Shown: positions 36,618 to 48,910 of the stretch, one piece after another
How the letters are laid out: every line of letters begins with the position of its first letter
How positions within the stretch are numbered: position 1 is the first letter of the stretch
Source of the DNA: Ignelater luminosus
Taxonomy: Eukaryota; Arthropoda; Insecta; Coleoptera; Elateridae
NCBI GenBank assembly: GCA_011009095.1
Contig: VTPC01001013.1
Location: 248,001-312,000 of the forward strand
DNA length: 64,000 nt
Direction: 5' to 3'
Made by a program: the position numbers and the translations under genes
The notes under the pieces: model-generated
Seen by the model: the letters and a program-made list of their open reading frames with translations, nothing else
Told to the model about the DNA's origin: nothing
The model's database searches: none

Positions 36618-38444
36618 TTATACTAATAATTGTTTTAAAATGGCTATATTCGTACTTCCGTATTTGACAACGTCCAGGGGTTGAGATGGTTGATTCTTTT
36701 TTGTTTGAGTATGCCATACTAGTATCTGCAAAAAAGTAATTTTATTTTAGTTTGTAACGTATTCACACAAAACACATACATTTTTCTCAAAAGTAAAATT
36801 ACTCGAGAGTCGAGACTATAATTTCAGTCTTGTTATAGTCTCATCAGTAAATGTATACATGCAATCAATGAACTGAATCAAGAATCTGAACTATTTTCAA
36901 GCCAGTAAGCTGTTACGTTAGGATAGGACAGAAATTATGAGTATTAAGGGCCAAATAAAAAATAGAAATATGATTGCATTTATTTTCTATTTTATTATCT
37001 AGATGTGAAACGAATAGCAGATGTGGTCTCGTCTTGATGGAGTACACACTTGATCAAAAAAGAAAACGAGAAATAATTGGAGGAAGTTGAGTTAAATTTA
37101 ACGAAATTCCTCAAAAATATTTATGATTATGAAATTAACAATTTTTAAGATTGTGGAAGATGTTCAACAAAGACAAAGCAGTACAGAATTTATTAATAAT
37201 GAATGACACAAAGAATAGCAAATACATGAATCGACTCAGATAAATGATAGGTAAGCAGAAGTATTAAGAAAAACAGAAAAAGTGTATGGGTAGTGATAGA
37301 AAGATAATTAGAATGTACGAATCTTTAGGATGATTGTAGACAACTTACTTTTGAACAATTCGAAGCTAGAAGTTCAATTTCGTTGGGTTCAAAAGGATGT
37401 AAACTTCTAAGGAATCCATCTTCTTCATAACCAGCACGAAAAGGCATTGAAGCGTTTGGTCTTTGCAATAAAAATCTTACTGATACCGCAAATCCAGCCA
37501 TGTCTACAGGAAATTTACGACCTGCAATCCAACCATCATAAAATCCTGAAAATACCCCATTCTTCACTACTGGTGAACTAACACCTAGTTTTGTAATTAA
37601 ACCTACTGGCCACATCGAAACTCGTTTTGTAAAACGCATCTAAAATAAATAATAAATTTGTTCGAAACAAAAGTTTTTAAGTGTAATAATATACAGACTT
37701 GACAGAATATATCTAGATCGTACGTATTGTCGTCATCTGCAAAATATAATACCCCTTCTGTTGCGTGCGATCTTATCCAACTAAGTCCTTTATTTCTGTT
37801 TGAAACACCTTTTGGCATACTCTTCTTATTTTTGTATTCGTCGGGCATTGGAGCTAATATGGTTTTAAAACTTGATTAGTTCAATTTATACTAAAATAAA
37901 TAGGAGGAAGGTTATATTACCTAAGAGATGTTCATATCGGATCCCCGCATCTTCTAATAATTGTGTCACAAAAGGTGTTCTCTTTGAAGCATCTTCTATC
38001 ACTAACCAATATACGTTTGGTACTAACATTAGAGTGTGGGCTAATCTAGTGAGTTCTGCTATTTGTTCTGCTCTTCTGTATGTGGGTGTTATTATATATA
38101 ATGGTGGTAGATCACTATTTGAAGATGAATCAAAACATATTCTTTTGCACTACAAAAGGGGAATAATTTGAAATTTGGGAAATCAGTTGTTCTGTCTATT
38201 CTATTTGAAGATATGTATATTATGAACCATGAACATCTTCAGTAGAACAAAGAGCATTTAAGATTCTTACCCGAGTATTGCCTAAACCTGATTGTGCTAT
38301 CTGTTGTGCTATTGTTTCTAGTTGATCGTGTTCACCGTTAAGAGTAATAGGAACTGGTATATGTAACTGTTTAAATACATACTGATATAAAAATACTGCT
38401 GTTCCAACAACTACTGTAATGTATATCTTTAAAATCAAGCGCAT
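36618..38444 (-). CDS. GT43 beta-1,3-glucuronosyltransferase (B3GAT/GlcAT family)
   Basis: Five exons on the minus strand: 38444-38271, 38149-37921, 37853-37699, 37639-37349, 36725-36618, giving 318 residues. All borders are GT/AG. Residues about 4-25 are a signal-anchor membrane helix (LILKIYITVVVGTAVFLY), so this is a type II Golgi enzyme. Then come PLYIITPTYRRAEQIAEL (donor binding), GVSNRNKGLSWIR, FADDDNTYDLD with the metal-binding DDD at 174-176, MRFTKRVSMWPVGL, FPVDMAGFAVSV, GYEEDGF with the candidate catalytic Glu at 258-259, and the family-specific VWHTQTKK near the C-terminus. The enzyme transfers glucuronic acid from UDP-GlcUA to galactose, on proteoglycan linkers (GlcAT-I) or glycoprotein/glycolipid termini (GlcAT-P/S). 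GFYDGW..GRK suggests the insect GlcAT-P/S branch, but I cannot settle this. The last coding exon lies 0.6 kb beyond the fourth. Exon 3 ends at an unusual donor, CAA|gtctgt. Confidence 0.9.
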
Positions 38445-38459
38445 ATTTGTAACCTAATC
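38445..38459 (-). other. 5'UTR piece of the GlcAT gene, with upstream intron acceptor
   Basis: Just upstream of the ATG the minus strand reads ctttttgttttcag-style acceptor (cttttgttttcag, ending at 38460) followed by GATTAGGTTACAAAT and the ATG. So at least one non-coding exon lies further right, at higher coordinates; I could not place it. Confidence 0.5.
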
Positions 38460-39999
38460 CTGAAAACAAAAGAAAAATTAAGTTTGTTGATGATTCATTA
38501 AATCAATTGTGTGCGATATTTGCAGGTGTCTGTTTCTAATGCTCGAAGCTACGTTTGGTGAACAAGATTATAATGTATATCTCTATTACTATTTACAAAA
38601 ACATAACCTAGTTTAGCTTTGATAATTCTTATTCTATTAACTAAGCTCTACTCCTATTTACACTGTTTAACCTATAACTTATACATTATATCAGGAGGTC
38701 AAAAAACTTGCCTTGTAGGCAAGTTTTAACCTGCAAATCATTCAAACAAATATTCCATATTTGTAAATTACAATGCGATTTATTTTTACGATTAGCAATC
38801 TTTTCATTTTGTCCCTCTATTTATACTATAAAAGCGACAAACGGATATTGACTGACGCGATCTCGTACTATGTGTAAGCACGTGGGAGATTGCAGTTTAT
38901 TTTTATCCTCTACATTTTATTCAGAAGATGATCCATATTCCATATTGGTAGGTTATAAATAGCATTTAATTTATAAACAAATGCAATAAAGCGTATTTGC
39001 ACATAGGTACAAGCTTATACTGTGTTACGCAAATTTAAATGAAAATTGTTCCGAGATATAAGAGTATTAGTAATTTATAAGTTAATTAACAACAAATGAA
39101 AATAACGGCGTGTTAATTAAAGTGTAATTTTTGAAAATAAAAATGATAAATAAATAAATGTGATTTTCATTTGTTCAAAAATTTATTGAAATTCCAGAAT
39201 GTTGGAATTACGAATGCAGATTTAAACATCTAATTAGTATAACGATAACAACGTAATAAGTACTTACATTTAATTAATTTTTAGGTAACAACATACCTAA
39301 ACATTTGTTTATTTAACGAACATATTAACTGTAATAGAACAATAGTGTGTACTCATATTCAACAAATTCAATACTGTCGACGAAAAGAAAACGTCAACGT
39401 ATCGCATGCACTTGGGCAGGATGTATTGTTTTACTTCCTTGGTATAATCACTAGCGATAGCATTACTTTACAAACTGTTGAAATTTCGAGGCTTTATCGT
39501 ATTTATTATTATTAATCTTTTTAAAATTAACCTATAAAACAATGTTTACCATAGTTTTTATTAAGATTTACATGCAGATACACAATAATTTAAACTACCA
39601 AGACAAGCATTTCGAACCCTTAAAATTTTGTAACGATTCCGTGACATCCTTCAATTGGTAAAACAACTAAATTTTCAGCAAAACAAAAGTTTAATCTCAA
39701 TCGGAAGTAAAATAGATTATTTTTGTAACCCATCCGCACATCTGCAAACTAGTATTAGTTTCATCGTGAAATTAGCGGTTTTTAATGTTTTGAGTAGAAC
39801 CGTTTTGATTTCAGACCTTTAAAGTATAAGAGGCATGCTATCAGCGACTTTGGATAGAATTCCACAATAAATCCAAATTTATTAATTTAATTGTTGCTCT
39901 TTATATTTATGTTAAACCCTGTATATTTACTACAATTTAATATCAACAACATACCACACAAGATATGTGGTCAATTCAGCAATTCTTATAGTAATATTA
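38460..39999. other. Upstream of GlcAT, no gene seen
   Basis: Expected to hold the GlcAT 5'UTR intron and promoter. No coding frame. CCTGTATATT near 39917 may be another decayed transposon end. Confidence 0.4.
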
Positions 40000-41046
40000 G
40001 AGGGCAATTTTTAAAATATTTTTATCTCTTAATAACGAAATGAAGATGCTGTTAAACAGAGTGCGAAAAACTTTAAAGGCTTATTCTAGAGTTCAAAACA
40101 AACAACAATAGTAAACATGGGTCCGAAACTCAACCGTTTCCGAGGTACAGGGTGTTGAAGTTTCATCCTAAAATTTCTTGTTGTTCGATACTCCAAGAAC
40201 AAGGTGAGATATCGGAATGAAATTTTCTACATGCTTTTTACTCTAAGGTGTCTACTATTCTACGTATTTGTGTTTAATATCCTTACCAGAACTGGAGAAA
40301 TGGGGAGGAGGACTGGTTCATTACCCTAAAGAAAATTGTTACGCCATTGAAAAATTAAAAAATCTTTCCATTTTCGGGATCAATAAACGATTTGCCACAA
40401 AAAGTTGCTTTTGCTTTTTTCTCATAGAATGTGTCATTTTCGAGTAAAATTAGATTTGTCAAGAACTCTCAAATTCAACGGCCCCCAAATTATTTGCATT
40501 ACCTTCCTTGGCAGAATTTAAGCTTACCTTGTCGTATAACATTCTTCCCTAAAATGCACCGTTTCCAAGATACAAAGTGTCAAAGTTTAATCAAAAACAA
40601 GGAATTGAAAGTTAGACTTTGAAATTCTGTATCACGGAGACGGTTATACGGCAAAGTAGGCTTAATCTTTGTCAAAGAATGCGATGTAAATAATTTTATT
40701 CTGTTTTTGCAATAACGTACGACCTCACCACTTTTTTTTTCCAAATTGATTATTGATTCGAAAAATAAAGAAAATTTTTAATATTTCAGTGAGCTGACAA
40801 TCTTTAGGGTAATGAGCTTTTCCCTCCTATTTCTCCATCTCTGATAAGGATATTAAACACAAAACTACGTAGAATAGTAGACATCTTAGAGTGATAACTA
40901 ATAAGCATGTAGAATATTTCATTCCAATATTTCGCCTTGTTCTTGAGGTATTGAAGAAACAAGAAATTCTAAATGACGCTCCAACACCCTGTATGAACTC
41001 TAGAATAAGCCTTTAAAGTCTTTTGCACATATTTAGAATCACCCTT
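40000..41046. mobile_element. Long foldback element with nested CAGGGTG termini
   Basis: TTTAAAGGCTTATTCTAGAG at about 40070 returns inverted near 41020. Inside this, CAGGGTGTTG (40148) and CAACACCCTG (ending 40991) are inverted, each bordered by TA. From there the arms match for about 200 bases (blocks around CTCTAAGATGTCTACTATTC and GAACAAGGCGAAATAT, diverged). The left arm carries about 50 extra bases between the outer and inner repeats. Interior 40350-40790 is unique with no real frame. Outer limits are approximate. Confidence 0.65.
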
Positions 41047-41599
41047 ATAGTATTGGTAGTAACTAGTTATAAATCACATTCTATAAGAATCTTTCACACG
41101 TAGTGCTAGTAACTCTTTGCAAAAATGGATTAGCAAAGTTAAGCAAAAAAAAGAGACCAATTAAAGAATTGTTAAACGGTTTTGTAAGTAGAGCAGTAGT
41201 AGAAACAAACCTATAAGACAAACCAAAAACAGAAGAAAGATCATGTGATGTAGCAATTACATCGATCCAACTACCAACCTTTGATGGAAACTATGGAAGA
41301 GAAAACTTTATACGGCTTGTTCTATAAAATAATTCATTTCAAAACCAATTTTCCCAATGTCGAGAAGTTGCATATCTTAGATCTAGCCACAACGACTTCA
41401 AGACACCACAATAACAATAAAAATAACAGTTAGAAAACAGTTATAAAATCTATTTCACTTTATGATACAAAAATAGCAATCTGGTGAAGTTCAAAAGTCT
41501 AGACTTTTGCGCACCAAACCAAAAGTGATCTAGACTTAGTTTCTCAGCAGCTTCCACAACATCATCTATTCTTCGCCATTATTTTATCACCGGATGATC

Positions 41600-43345
41600 G
41601 GTTGCCTTTCAACAAGATTACTTACTTACCTCCAAGCTCAGAGAACTTTAGAGCTCACCAACTGATAACCATGAAAAACCCAGATCGTACAATAAACAAA
41701 AAAACGGTTTCCAATTCGTCGTCGCAGCCTCTCTCTACATCGGAAGCAGCTGTACTGTTAAAAGGGTTAAACCTCGCTATGGCACCCAAGAATATACACC
41801 AAGAAGACATCGTGAGTGCAGTGGAATCATCTTTACTAAAACTTTCAAATGAGGACGCAGAACTGGTCTGACTGTAAACAGCCGAGTATCTTCGCTCTGT
41901 CAACCAACGTATCCAAGAAGAAAAGAAGAGCTTTATGGAATTCCAGAACAAACGCGAACATTACGTACACTATCATCCTTGATAGATCACAGTATGTCTA
42001 GAAGATGGGATATACATTCAGCTTACACGGGACCCTACTTCCAGTTTCAAACGGGAGATATCTTCGCTAATCAAGTCGTCAAGGGTTTCCCAAGAAGTTG
42101 TACGGTCTTCCAAAAATACACATTCGAGCGCTTGCGAACACAATAGGATCTCCAACTTATAACCTGGCGAGATACATTTTTGACATTCTGAAAGGTTATA
42201 CTGTAAAAACTTCTTTACACATTCTGAACTCCTCACATTTTGTACAGCTGATATTTGAATTCATCCGGGTGATCTTTTGGTGAGTTTCGATGTGACCTCT
42301 CTTTTCACTAAAGTCGCTGTTTCCGATTCCGTGTCATTCATTCACCAAGTGTTGAGCCAAAATGAAAAAGCAATCGATCTGCCGACCTTAGTAGAAAAAT
42401 GCTCGACTTTAACCTACTTCTACCAAGAAGGCTCGGGAGCTACGATGCGCTCTCCGTTGTCACCAGTATTTGCAAATATTCTCATGGAGTCTTTTTGATC
42501 TAGAATTAACCGAATACAAACTTAAAGTGTGTTTTTGATACGTAGACATCACTTTTATCGTATGACCGGTACACATTTTCTCGATTTCTTGATCATCTAT
42601 ACAACCAGCATTCAGACATCAAATTCACCATGAAGTTGAGGATAATGGCTCCCTTCCTGTTCTCGATATTCTCGTCACTCGTCTACCTGATGGCACTCAG
42701 TATATCGTAAACCTGCACACGCCAACAAATATATCCCTGCCGACTCAAAAGCAATCTGCAGCAAACTCACTCGTTTATTAGAACATGTCCGGATCAGTCT
42801 TCTGAATAGTCAAGTGACGCCTTGATTCTTCTCCAAGAGAGGCTCTTCAGAACACAACCGCATTCATCTTCATTGCTCCAAAGATAGAATTAAAACCGTT
42901 TTCGGGTCCATCAACAAGATCTCACAATTCCTATCTTCTAAAGATAAACACCCAATACTGTCATCTGAAGACGTGTACAACATATCATGCTTATGTGGAT
43001 CAGTATACTGCATTGGAGAAACTGGTTGCTTGATTAATACACACATTATTAAACAGAAGCGGTGTGTAAGGTCAGTTGCCAAACTTCAACATAAGACAGG
43101 ACATATTTTAAAATCATCTTTCTATTGCACCAGAAAGATCGGGGAAGCAATAGAAATTCACAAACATTCTAATAACATCAATCGCGCCATTTGGAAATTA
43201 GTCTGCGTGATGACTCCAACTACCGTTACAGTCAACCAACCCCCTCCTCCTTTGTGTATATAAATTTCCACTTTCTCCATTCTTGTTGGAAGATTCTCGT
43301 CTCTTCTTCTTTAATCTCCCGAAGAAGCTCTTGATGAAAAAGCGA
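41600..43345 (+). pseudogene. Penelope-like retroelement, degenerate
   Basis: Several frames, broken by stops and shifts, give the domain order of a Penelope-like element. 41602-41871: N-terminal region with SSQPLSTSEAAVLLKGLNLA. 42277-42498: reverse transcriptase fingers/palm with VSFDVTSLFTKVAV and GATMRSPLSPVFANILMESF. About 42536-42552: the active-site box reads YVDI rather than Y/F-V-D-D, so one catalytic Asp is lost. About 42640-42700: DGTQYIV-type thumb region (LPVLDILVTRLPDGTQY). 42973-43220: GIY-YIG endonuclease with CLCGSVYCIGETGCLINTHI and AIEIHKHSNNINR. The order RT then GIY-YIG and the SPLSP motif identify the class. The tail at 43321-43350 holds a hammerhead-like CGAAACGT. This copy is inactive. 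Confidence 0.85.
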
Positions 43346-43768
43346 AACGTTAAATATATACTATAATTCATCAATGATGCGGTCTAATCCCGAAAGACAT
43401 CGATTTATTATAGATGTGGCTTCGCAAGTACCTTTCACATTTCACAACCACACAATCAACAAACAAGATTCGAGATAAACACCTGGCTAGATATTATCGG
43501 CAAAATTATCTTAGATGGTTTACTCAAAACCAAAAGATGGACCAAGAGGCCAAAATGCACAATTCAGTTAAAGTTTAGTAAGAACCTGTAAAGGACTGTT
43601 ATCAGAAAACCCGGTGATGATAAAACCTAGAGAACTAAAACAAAACTAAGGACGCTAAGAATTTCAACCAAGTTGTAGTAAAGTCAGAAAGCACAATCAA
43701 AAATTACGACTTGCGTCCAATGCATTCTGCAAAACAATCAGTGGCAATAGCCTCAATGACAAGATGTA
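43346..43768. other. Spacer between Penelope relic and mariner
   Basis: No coding frame with family motifs. It may be part of another degraded transposon. Confidence 0.35.
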
Positions 43769-44666
43769 CGAGGTGTGTGAGAAAAGTATTGAGACTGGCA
43801 ATACTGCGGGAGATATGGCAACGTTGTGTCTACCGGCCTGTGCTAAACCGGTTTGTTTATCGCTTCCACTTCCTCAGTCCGAGTTACAATTCCGTACAGC
43901 TAACACATTATTTTTGACAGCGCCATCAGTGAAGTTGTGTTTTTGTTGTGTGTTACAGAAATGGATCATCGGAATTTAGAGCAACGTTGTGCAATAAAGT
44001 TTTGTGTTAAACTCGGTGAATCCGCGAGTGTGACTTTTGAAAAGTTGAAACAGGTCTATGGGGAACAGTGCTTATCAAGAGCACAAGTTTTCCGCTGGCA
44101 CAAATCATTTTTGGACGGCCGAGAACCCGTTGAAGATGAACCTCGCTCAGGGAGACCTTCAACTTCAAAAACTGACGAAAACGTTGAACGTGTGAGGGCT
44201 CTTGTGAGATCAGACCGTCGTTTAACAATAAGGATGATGAGTGAACAGTTAAATTTAAACACTTTCACCGTGCATCAAATTTTGACAGACATCATGACAA
44301 TGCTCCGTGTTACACAGCAATTTCCATCAGCGAATTTTTGACCTCAAAACGCATTACTGTTGTTCCTCATCTCCCCTATTCACCTGATTTGAGTCCTTGT
44401 GACTTTTTCCTTTTCCCGAAATTGAAACATGTCCTAAAAGGACGTCATTTTGGAACTCTGGAGAACATTCAAAAGACTGTGACCGACCAGTTAAAAGCCA
44501 TACCAGTTGAAGACTTCCAGCGCTGCTACCAAGAGTGGGAACAACGACTCTGCCGGTGTATAGCTGCCCAAGGGAACTACTTTGAAGGGGATAACATTGT
44601 TGTTTGAAAAAAATAAAAACTTTAGTTAGTATGAAATCAGTCTCATTACTTTTCTCACATACCTCG
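43769..44666 (+). mobile_element. Mariner element, internally deleted (copy 1)
   Basis: Terminal inverted repeats CGAGGTGTGTGAGAAAAGTA and its counterpart (two mismatches over about 29 bp) are flanked by TA at 43767-43768 and 44667-44668. The transposase starts at ATG 43961: residues about 1-110 form the helix-turn-helix DNA-binding half (SRAQVFRWHKSFLDGREPVE, SGRPSTSKTDENVERV). Near 44288 the frame jumps into the catalytic half HHDNAPCYTAIS (44290 on), with SPDLSPCDFFLFPKL. HHD and SPCD are 34 residues apart, the D34D spacing of mariners. About 390 bp are missing, including the first catalytic Asp, so the copy cannot make active enzyme. The tail ends at the stop 44605-44607. Confidence 0.9.
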
Positions 44667-44668
44667 TA

Positions 44669-46497
44669 TACTGGATCTGGTCTACAATCTGGATTTTTGT
44701 ATTTTAGTATGGTGAAGGATGAAACTAAACAACAGTTGACAAATGCAATAATTTTCTGAAAACTTCAAGAATTACAAAACGAGACTTTCACGTCGGTAGT
44801 TTACTATCAGAAGAAGGCAATGTTACATAAGAGAGAATCTTAACTAACAAAATGGTCTAGCAATAAGAAATTTCCATTGCAGGTCATTACGCTCATCTTG
44901 TAATGTGCAGTTTTTTAATATATCAAAAAATTTTTATCCTTTCTAAAACAAGCGTGGATTTCTGTATTCTATTGTTTTTAATATAAAACGGTTTTTGGGC
45001 AAGAAGAAATATTTTAATATGAAACACTAGAAAGTAACAAATAAGCTAGAATCAGTTTCCCAAAGTAATGTTTTTAAATGAATAGTAATTTACAAAGATG
45101 ACCTACTGCTCATTATTTCTGTTTAGTAAAATTATTGAAGGTACAACGATTATTGAATTTATATAACAATAATCTTCTAACGTTATCGGCACCATTTTTG
45201 AAAAGAAATCAGAATTTATTTTAAATTCCATTGGTACATAGATTTTCTTTAGAATGCTGTTTTGAATTGTAAACGGTACATGGACGAAACCTGTCAATCA
45301 CTCTCCGCCTTCTTTGTTTACGGGCCAGGGGTTACATAGATAAAAATTTCATTTCCTTTTTTAAACACATGTATTATTCAGTTTCAAACAACTTTTGTAA
45401 AGGAAATATCTTTAAAGACGAGTGTATATTAGAACTTAATCTTACATCTATTTTTTTCTATTTATTTTTTCAATTGTTTATCTAGTATTATCCATACTAT
45501 TTGTTTATTATTAGGGAAGTTGAAGTTTCACTTTTTTTTATTATTCTTAAATATTATCGGATGGATTCTAACTACTTGCACATCCTTTTGGGTTTTGATA
45601 AAAAAAAACTTAAAAAAAAAAGTTTCGTGATATTTTAAAACAATTCACTTCAAACTCAAATTCAATTCAAACTTAAGCTCGTTTATTATTTTTTGATAGC
45701 ATTTCCAGAAAAACGTACGCTATGAAATCGTTGAGAAAAACGTATTGAAATGTATAGCAAATATATCGTGTGTACACAAAAACGAGTGGTCAAGTAGTAA
45801 AGAAAAGAATATTGATCTTTTGCAAAGAGTCAACGAAAAGGAGCTTTTACTATCTGATTCCAATATTTGGTATCTATGTAAATGTTACACTAAATAACAT
45901 TTAGTGTGACAATAGCTGAGACCACAAAGAACAATCTTTGTCAAATATGATCTCTGAAATAATGACGGTTTAGCCTCTAGACGTCCCCAAAAATTGTCAA
46001 CCTTTTTCTTTTAAACCAACATGACATATGATGTGGAACATTAGAATTTTTATAAAAGGTTCTAAGTGCATGTATCAAAACCTTTTGATACTGTGATTAG
46101 TTGGATTACAGAGCAAAGTAGACTAATCAAAACAACAACTACCTTGAAGTTTAGAGAGCAGACTAACCAAAACAATGCAAGGTTTGCAATATTAGTAAAA
46201 TTCTAAATTCAAGAAACTTTTTCTAAACTTCTACATTCAATTAACGCTGCTTTTGTCAAGATTTAGCACAAGAACATTACAATTTTACATTCTACTTCAA
46301 ACTGTATGTATTGGTAGAGAAGGACTTTAAGTCTTTCTTTTGTAATTTAAAATCTAGCCTAACTAAGACTTAAGTGATCCTTGTTAGACATTCATGTGTG
46401 GTCACCGACGAGATTTTCCCAAAAAGAAACCATTTGGGCTTTACTGCAAACTACTTGGTAACGATCTTTTTGACAATTCTTAGTTGATCTAGAAAAG
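44669..46497. other. Intergenic, no gene seen
   Basis: AT-rich. Short open frames only, none with motifs. Confidence 0.5.
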
Positions 46498-46499
46498 TA

Positions 46500-47358
46500 C
46501 GAGGGTCGTTTGAAAAGTCCGTGCAAAAATAAAAACTACTTAATTGTTTGGGGTAAACCTTTTTTATTTTTCAACATAGTCTCCTTTTAGGCTTATACAC
46601 TTCGTCCAACGCTGCTCTAGTTTGTTCATCCCTTCTGAATAATAGGATTTGTCCATGTCTGAAAAATAGCCATTCGTTTCTGCAATCACCTCCTCGTTTG
46701 AATAAAATCTTTTTCCCGCCAGATATTTCTTCAAATTGGGGAACAAATAGTAGTCCGAGGGAGCCAAGTCTGGAGAATAGGGGGGATGTGAAACGAGTTG
46801 GAACCCTATTTCCATTAATTTTGCGACCACAACTGCTGAGGCGTGAGCTGGTGCGTTGTCGTGATGGAAAAAGACTTTTTTGTGGGCCAATCGTGGGCGT
46901 TTTCTTGCAGCTCGAAATGCCTACACTCTTCTGTCATCCATCACCATGTCATGGATTTTATCAATGATTTCTGGAGTAGTAACCTCAACAGGGCGTCAGA
47001 ACGTTCAGCGTCACTTGTGCCCATATGGCCACTCCGAAAATTTTGAAACCACTTATAAACTGTTTTAATCGAAGGTGCAGAGTCACCATAATGTTTATGA
47101 AGCTTCTCTTTAGTCTCCTGAGGCGTTTTGCCTTTCATAAAGTAATGTTTAATCAACACACGAAATTCTTTTTCGTCCATTTTTTGAAAATCACTCGACT
47201 TCCTCGATTCAAACGAATGCCAAACACAAAGAAATAGACCGATCTGGCTGAAACTTGGTGTGTGTTCTTCCAAGAGATGCTACTAACTAAACATAACCTC
47301 AATATGCGCCAGTAGTGCCATCTCTCTGACTTTGCACGGACTTTTCAAACGACCCTCG
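46500..47358 (-). mobile_element. Mariner element, internally deleted (copy 2, different lineage)
   Basis: Inverted termini CGAGGGTCGTTTGAAAAGTC with TA at 46498-46499 and 47359-47360. On the minus strand the N-terminal half starts near 47180 (MDEKEFRVLIKHYFMKGKTP, then TVYKWFQNFRSGHMGTSDAE). One missing base at about 47000 shifts frame before RPVEVTTPEIIDKIHDM. After MDDRRV a deletion of about 430 bp joins to RPRLAHKKVFFHHDNAPAH. The catalytic half continues through SPDLAPSDYYLFPNL to the stop at about 46564. HHD to APSD spacing is 34, as in mariners. Terminal repeats and protein differ from copy 1, so it is a separate lineage. Confidence 0.9.
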
Positions 47359-47360
47359 TA

Positions 47361-48683
47361 AAGCACTGTTTTGAATTAGTATAACTGAGAAGACCGTATG
47401 TCAAAAGATGCTTTCTATTCTTCGAGGTTTGCAGATTTGCGGTTTTGTAGCAAGAAATCGGTAGTGTCTAATATAGTTCTAAACTGCGTGATATCTCAGC
47501 TTTTCAATGCAAAATAATGTTTGTTATACATTCATACTTTTTGTCTTTTTTTTTGCTCTCGTTTCTAACTTAGATAAATGCCTGGAAAAACGCACCATCT
47601 CCAGGACCCTGAAAACCGCAGATTTCTTTACGTACACTAAGTACGACACTAATATAGCAGAACGCTGAAAAATCCCATTTTACTCGAAAACGGTGCATCT
47701 TATGAAAAAAAATGCAAAAGCACCTTTTGTTTCTAAATACTTTCTTAAATTATTAACGATGTTAATGTCCTACCTTGAAGTTCATTTCGATGTCGGGGTC
47801 CCACGCTACCCTAGTACCGTAGAGAGCGTTACGTTGTGATGATGGGAATCGGTCATCAGACAGATCACTATTTCATATTTTCGTCCAGTACAAATCCTGA
47901 ATTCAATTACTTTGAATTTCAGTCTCCGGCGATACCAACCACAACTTTATTTATAATTAGACAGCAATTAACGTTTAAATAGCATTTTAACATAATTCGT
48001 TTTCAGAATTAACCTATAAAATAGATCTTTCACAAATGTCTCACTTATAATTAACAGCAGTTATCTTGCACTTTAGTTATCTTGAACTATTCAAAATCAA
48101 CTATGCAACTTGACTATCCACTAACAACTAACTTTTAATTTTCTACTCACTCATATTTATAAAATGTTTTAACAAAAGAAATAGTATTACATAGTACACA
48201 TGCATATTTACAGTTACCTAACTTACTGAATTTTTCCAAAACGCACACACAAATTTGTACATTCCTTATTCAGAAAATTTCTTTTAAAATATCCTAATTA
48301 CCTAATTTATTTTCTCTACATAAGCAATAATAAATTTGAATTATTCATTTACATCAACTACCTATAAAAATTCTATTTTTCATTATTACTTTCATAACAG
48401 TATGACGATGAGTTTTTGTGCAGTGCTCGGGCGCCAGATTTTATAGTTTACTTTTTATCGGTGCCGTTAAGATTTTCTTAAAGAATTTTATCAGTTAGGA
48501 ATTACTAGATTTAATATTTAGTTTTTAAGAAATTAATACACAGAAAATATTCGAATCCTCATAGGACTTGAACCTGCTATCGTCTGCAGGAAAAGCCGAC
48601 AGGCTAAATATTTTTTATATGTATTAACTTCTTGAGATATTAAGTCGGCACGGAAATTCGATGACACAGAAAGCAACTGATGG
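47361..48683. other. Intergenic, no gene seen
   Basis: No gene. Around 47640-47700 (AAATCCCATTTTACTCG, ACGGTGCATCTT) the sequence resembles transposon interior seen near 40540. At about 48560-48600 the minus strand contains GGTTCAAGTCC, a perfect match to an RNA polymerase III B box, but no A box is evident. Confidence 0.35.
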
Positions 48684-48747
48684 TACGGAAAACCCACGGC
48701 ACGGAAAACCGACGGCATGAAAACCCGATAACACGGAAACCCGGCAG
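48684..48747. repeat. 16-bp minisatellite, four units
   Basis: Four head-to-tail 16-mers: 48684-48699, 48700-48715, 48716-48731, 48732-48747, of the type CACGGAAAACCGACGG. Unit length is constant while the sequence has diverged. Confidence 0.75.
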
Positions 48748-48910
48748 TCTCAAATTCTGTTCGGAGCCAAAGCTAACAATTGCCAGTCAGGCAGAAGCAG
48801 GATCTAAAGCCAGTGTTTGTGTAACGGTTATGTAGTTGTTGCTGGTGTCGGTGGATATGTGTAACTGTAATGGTTGTCGGTTTGGTATCGGTGACGATAC
48901 AATATGGTTA

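Noticed and set aside
36812..36842. Perfect 10-bp hairpin GAGACTATAA/TTATAGTCTC in a GlcAT intron
   Set aside because: Isolated, no covariation evidence, 11-nt loop; expected by chance in many kilobases of AT-rich DNA.
48425..48445. TGGCGCCCGA on the minus strand as an LTR primer-binding site
   Set aside because: It matches a tRNA-Lys type site, but no LTR end (CA) precedes it and no paired LTR or pol sequence was found.
48550..48600. tRNA gene or SINE at the B-box match GGTTCAAGTCC
   Set aside because: No A box at the right distance and no T-stem pairing; a lone B box is weak evidence.
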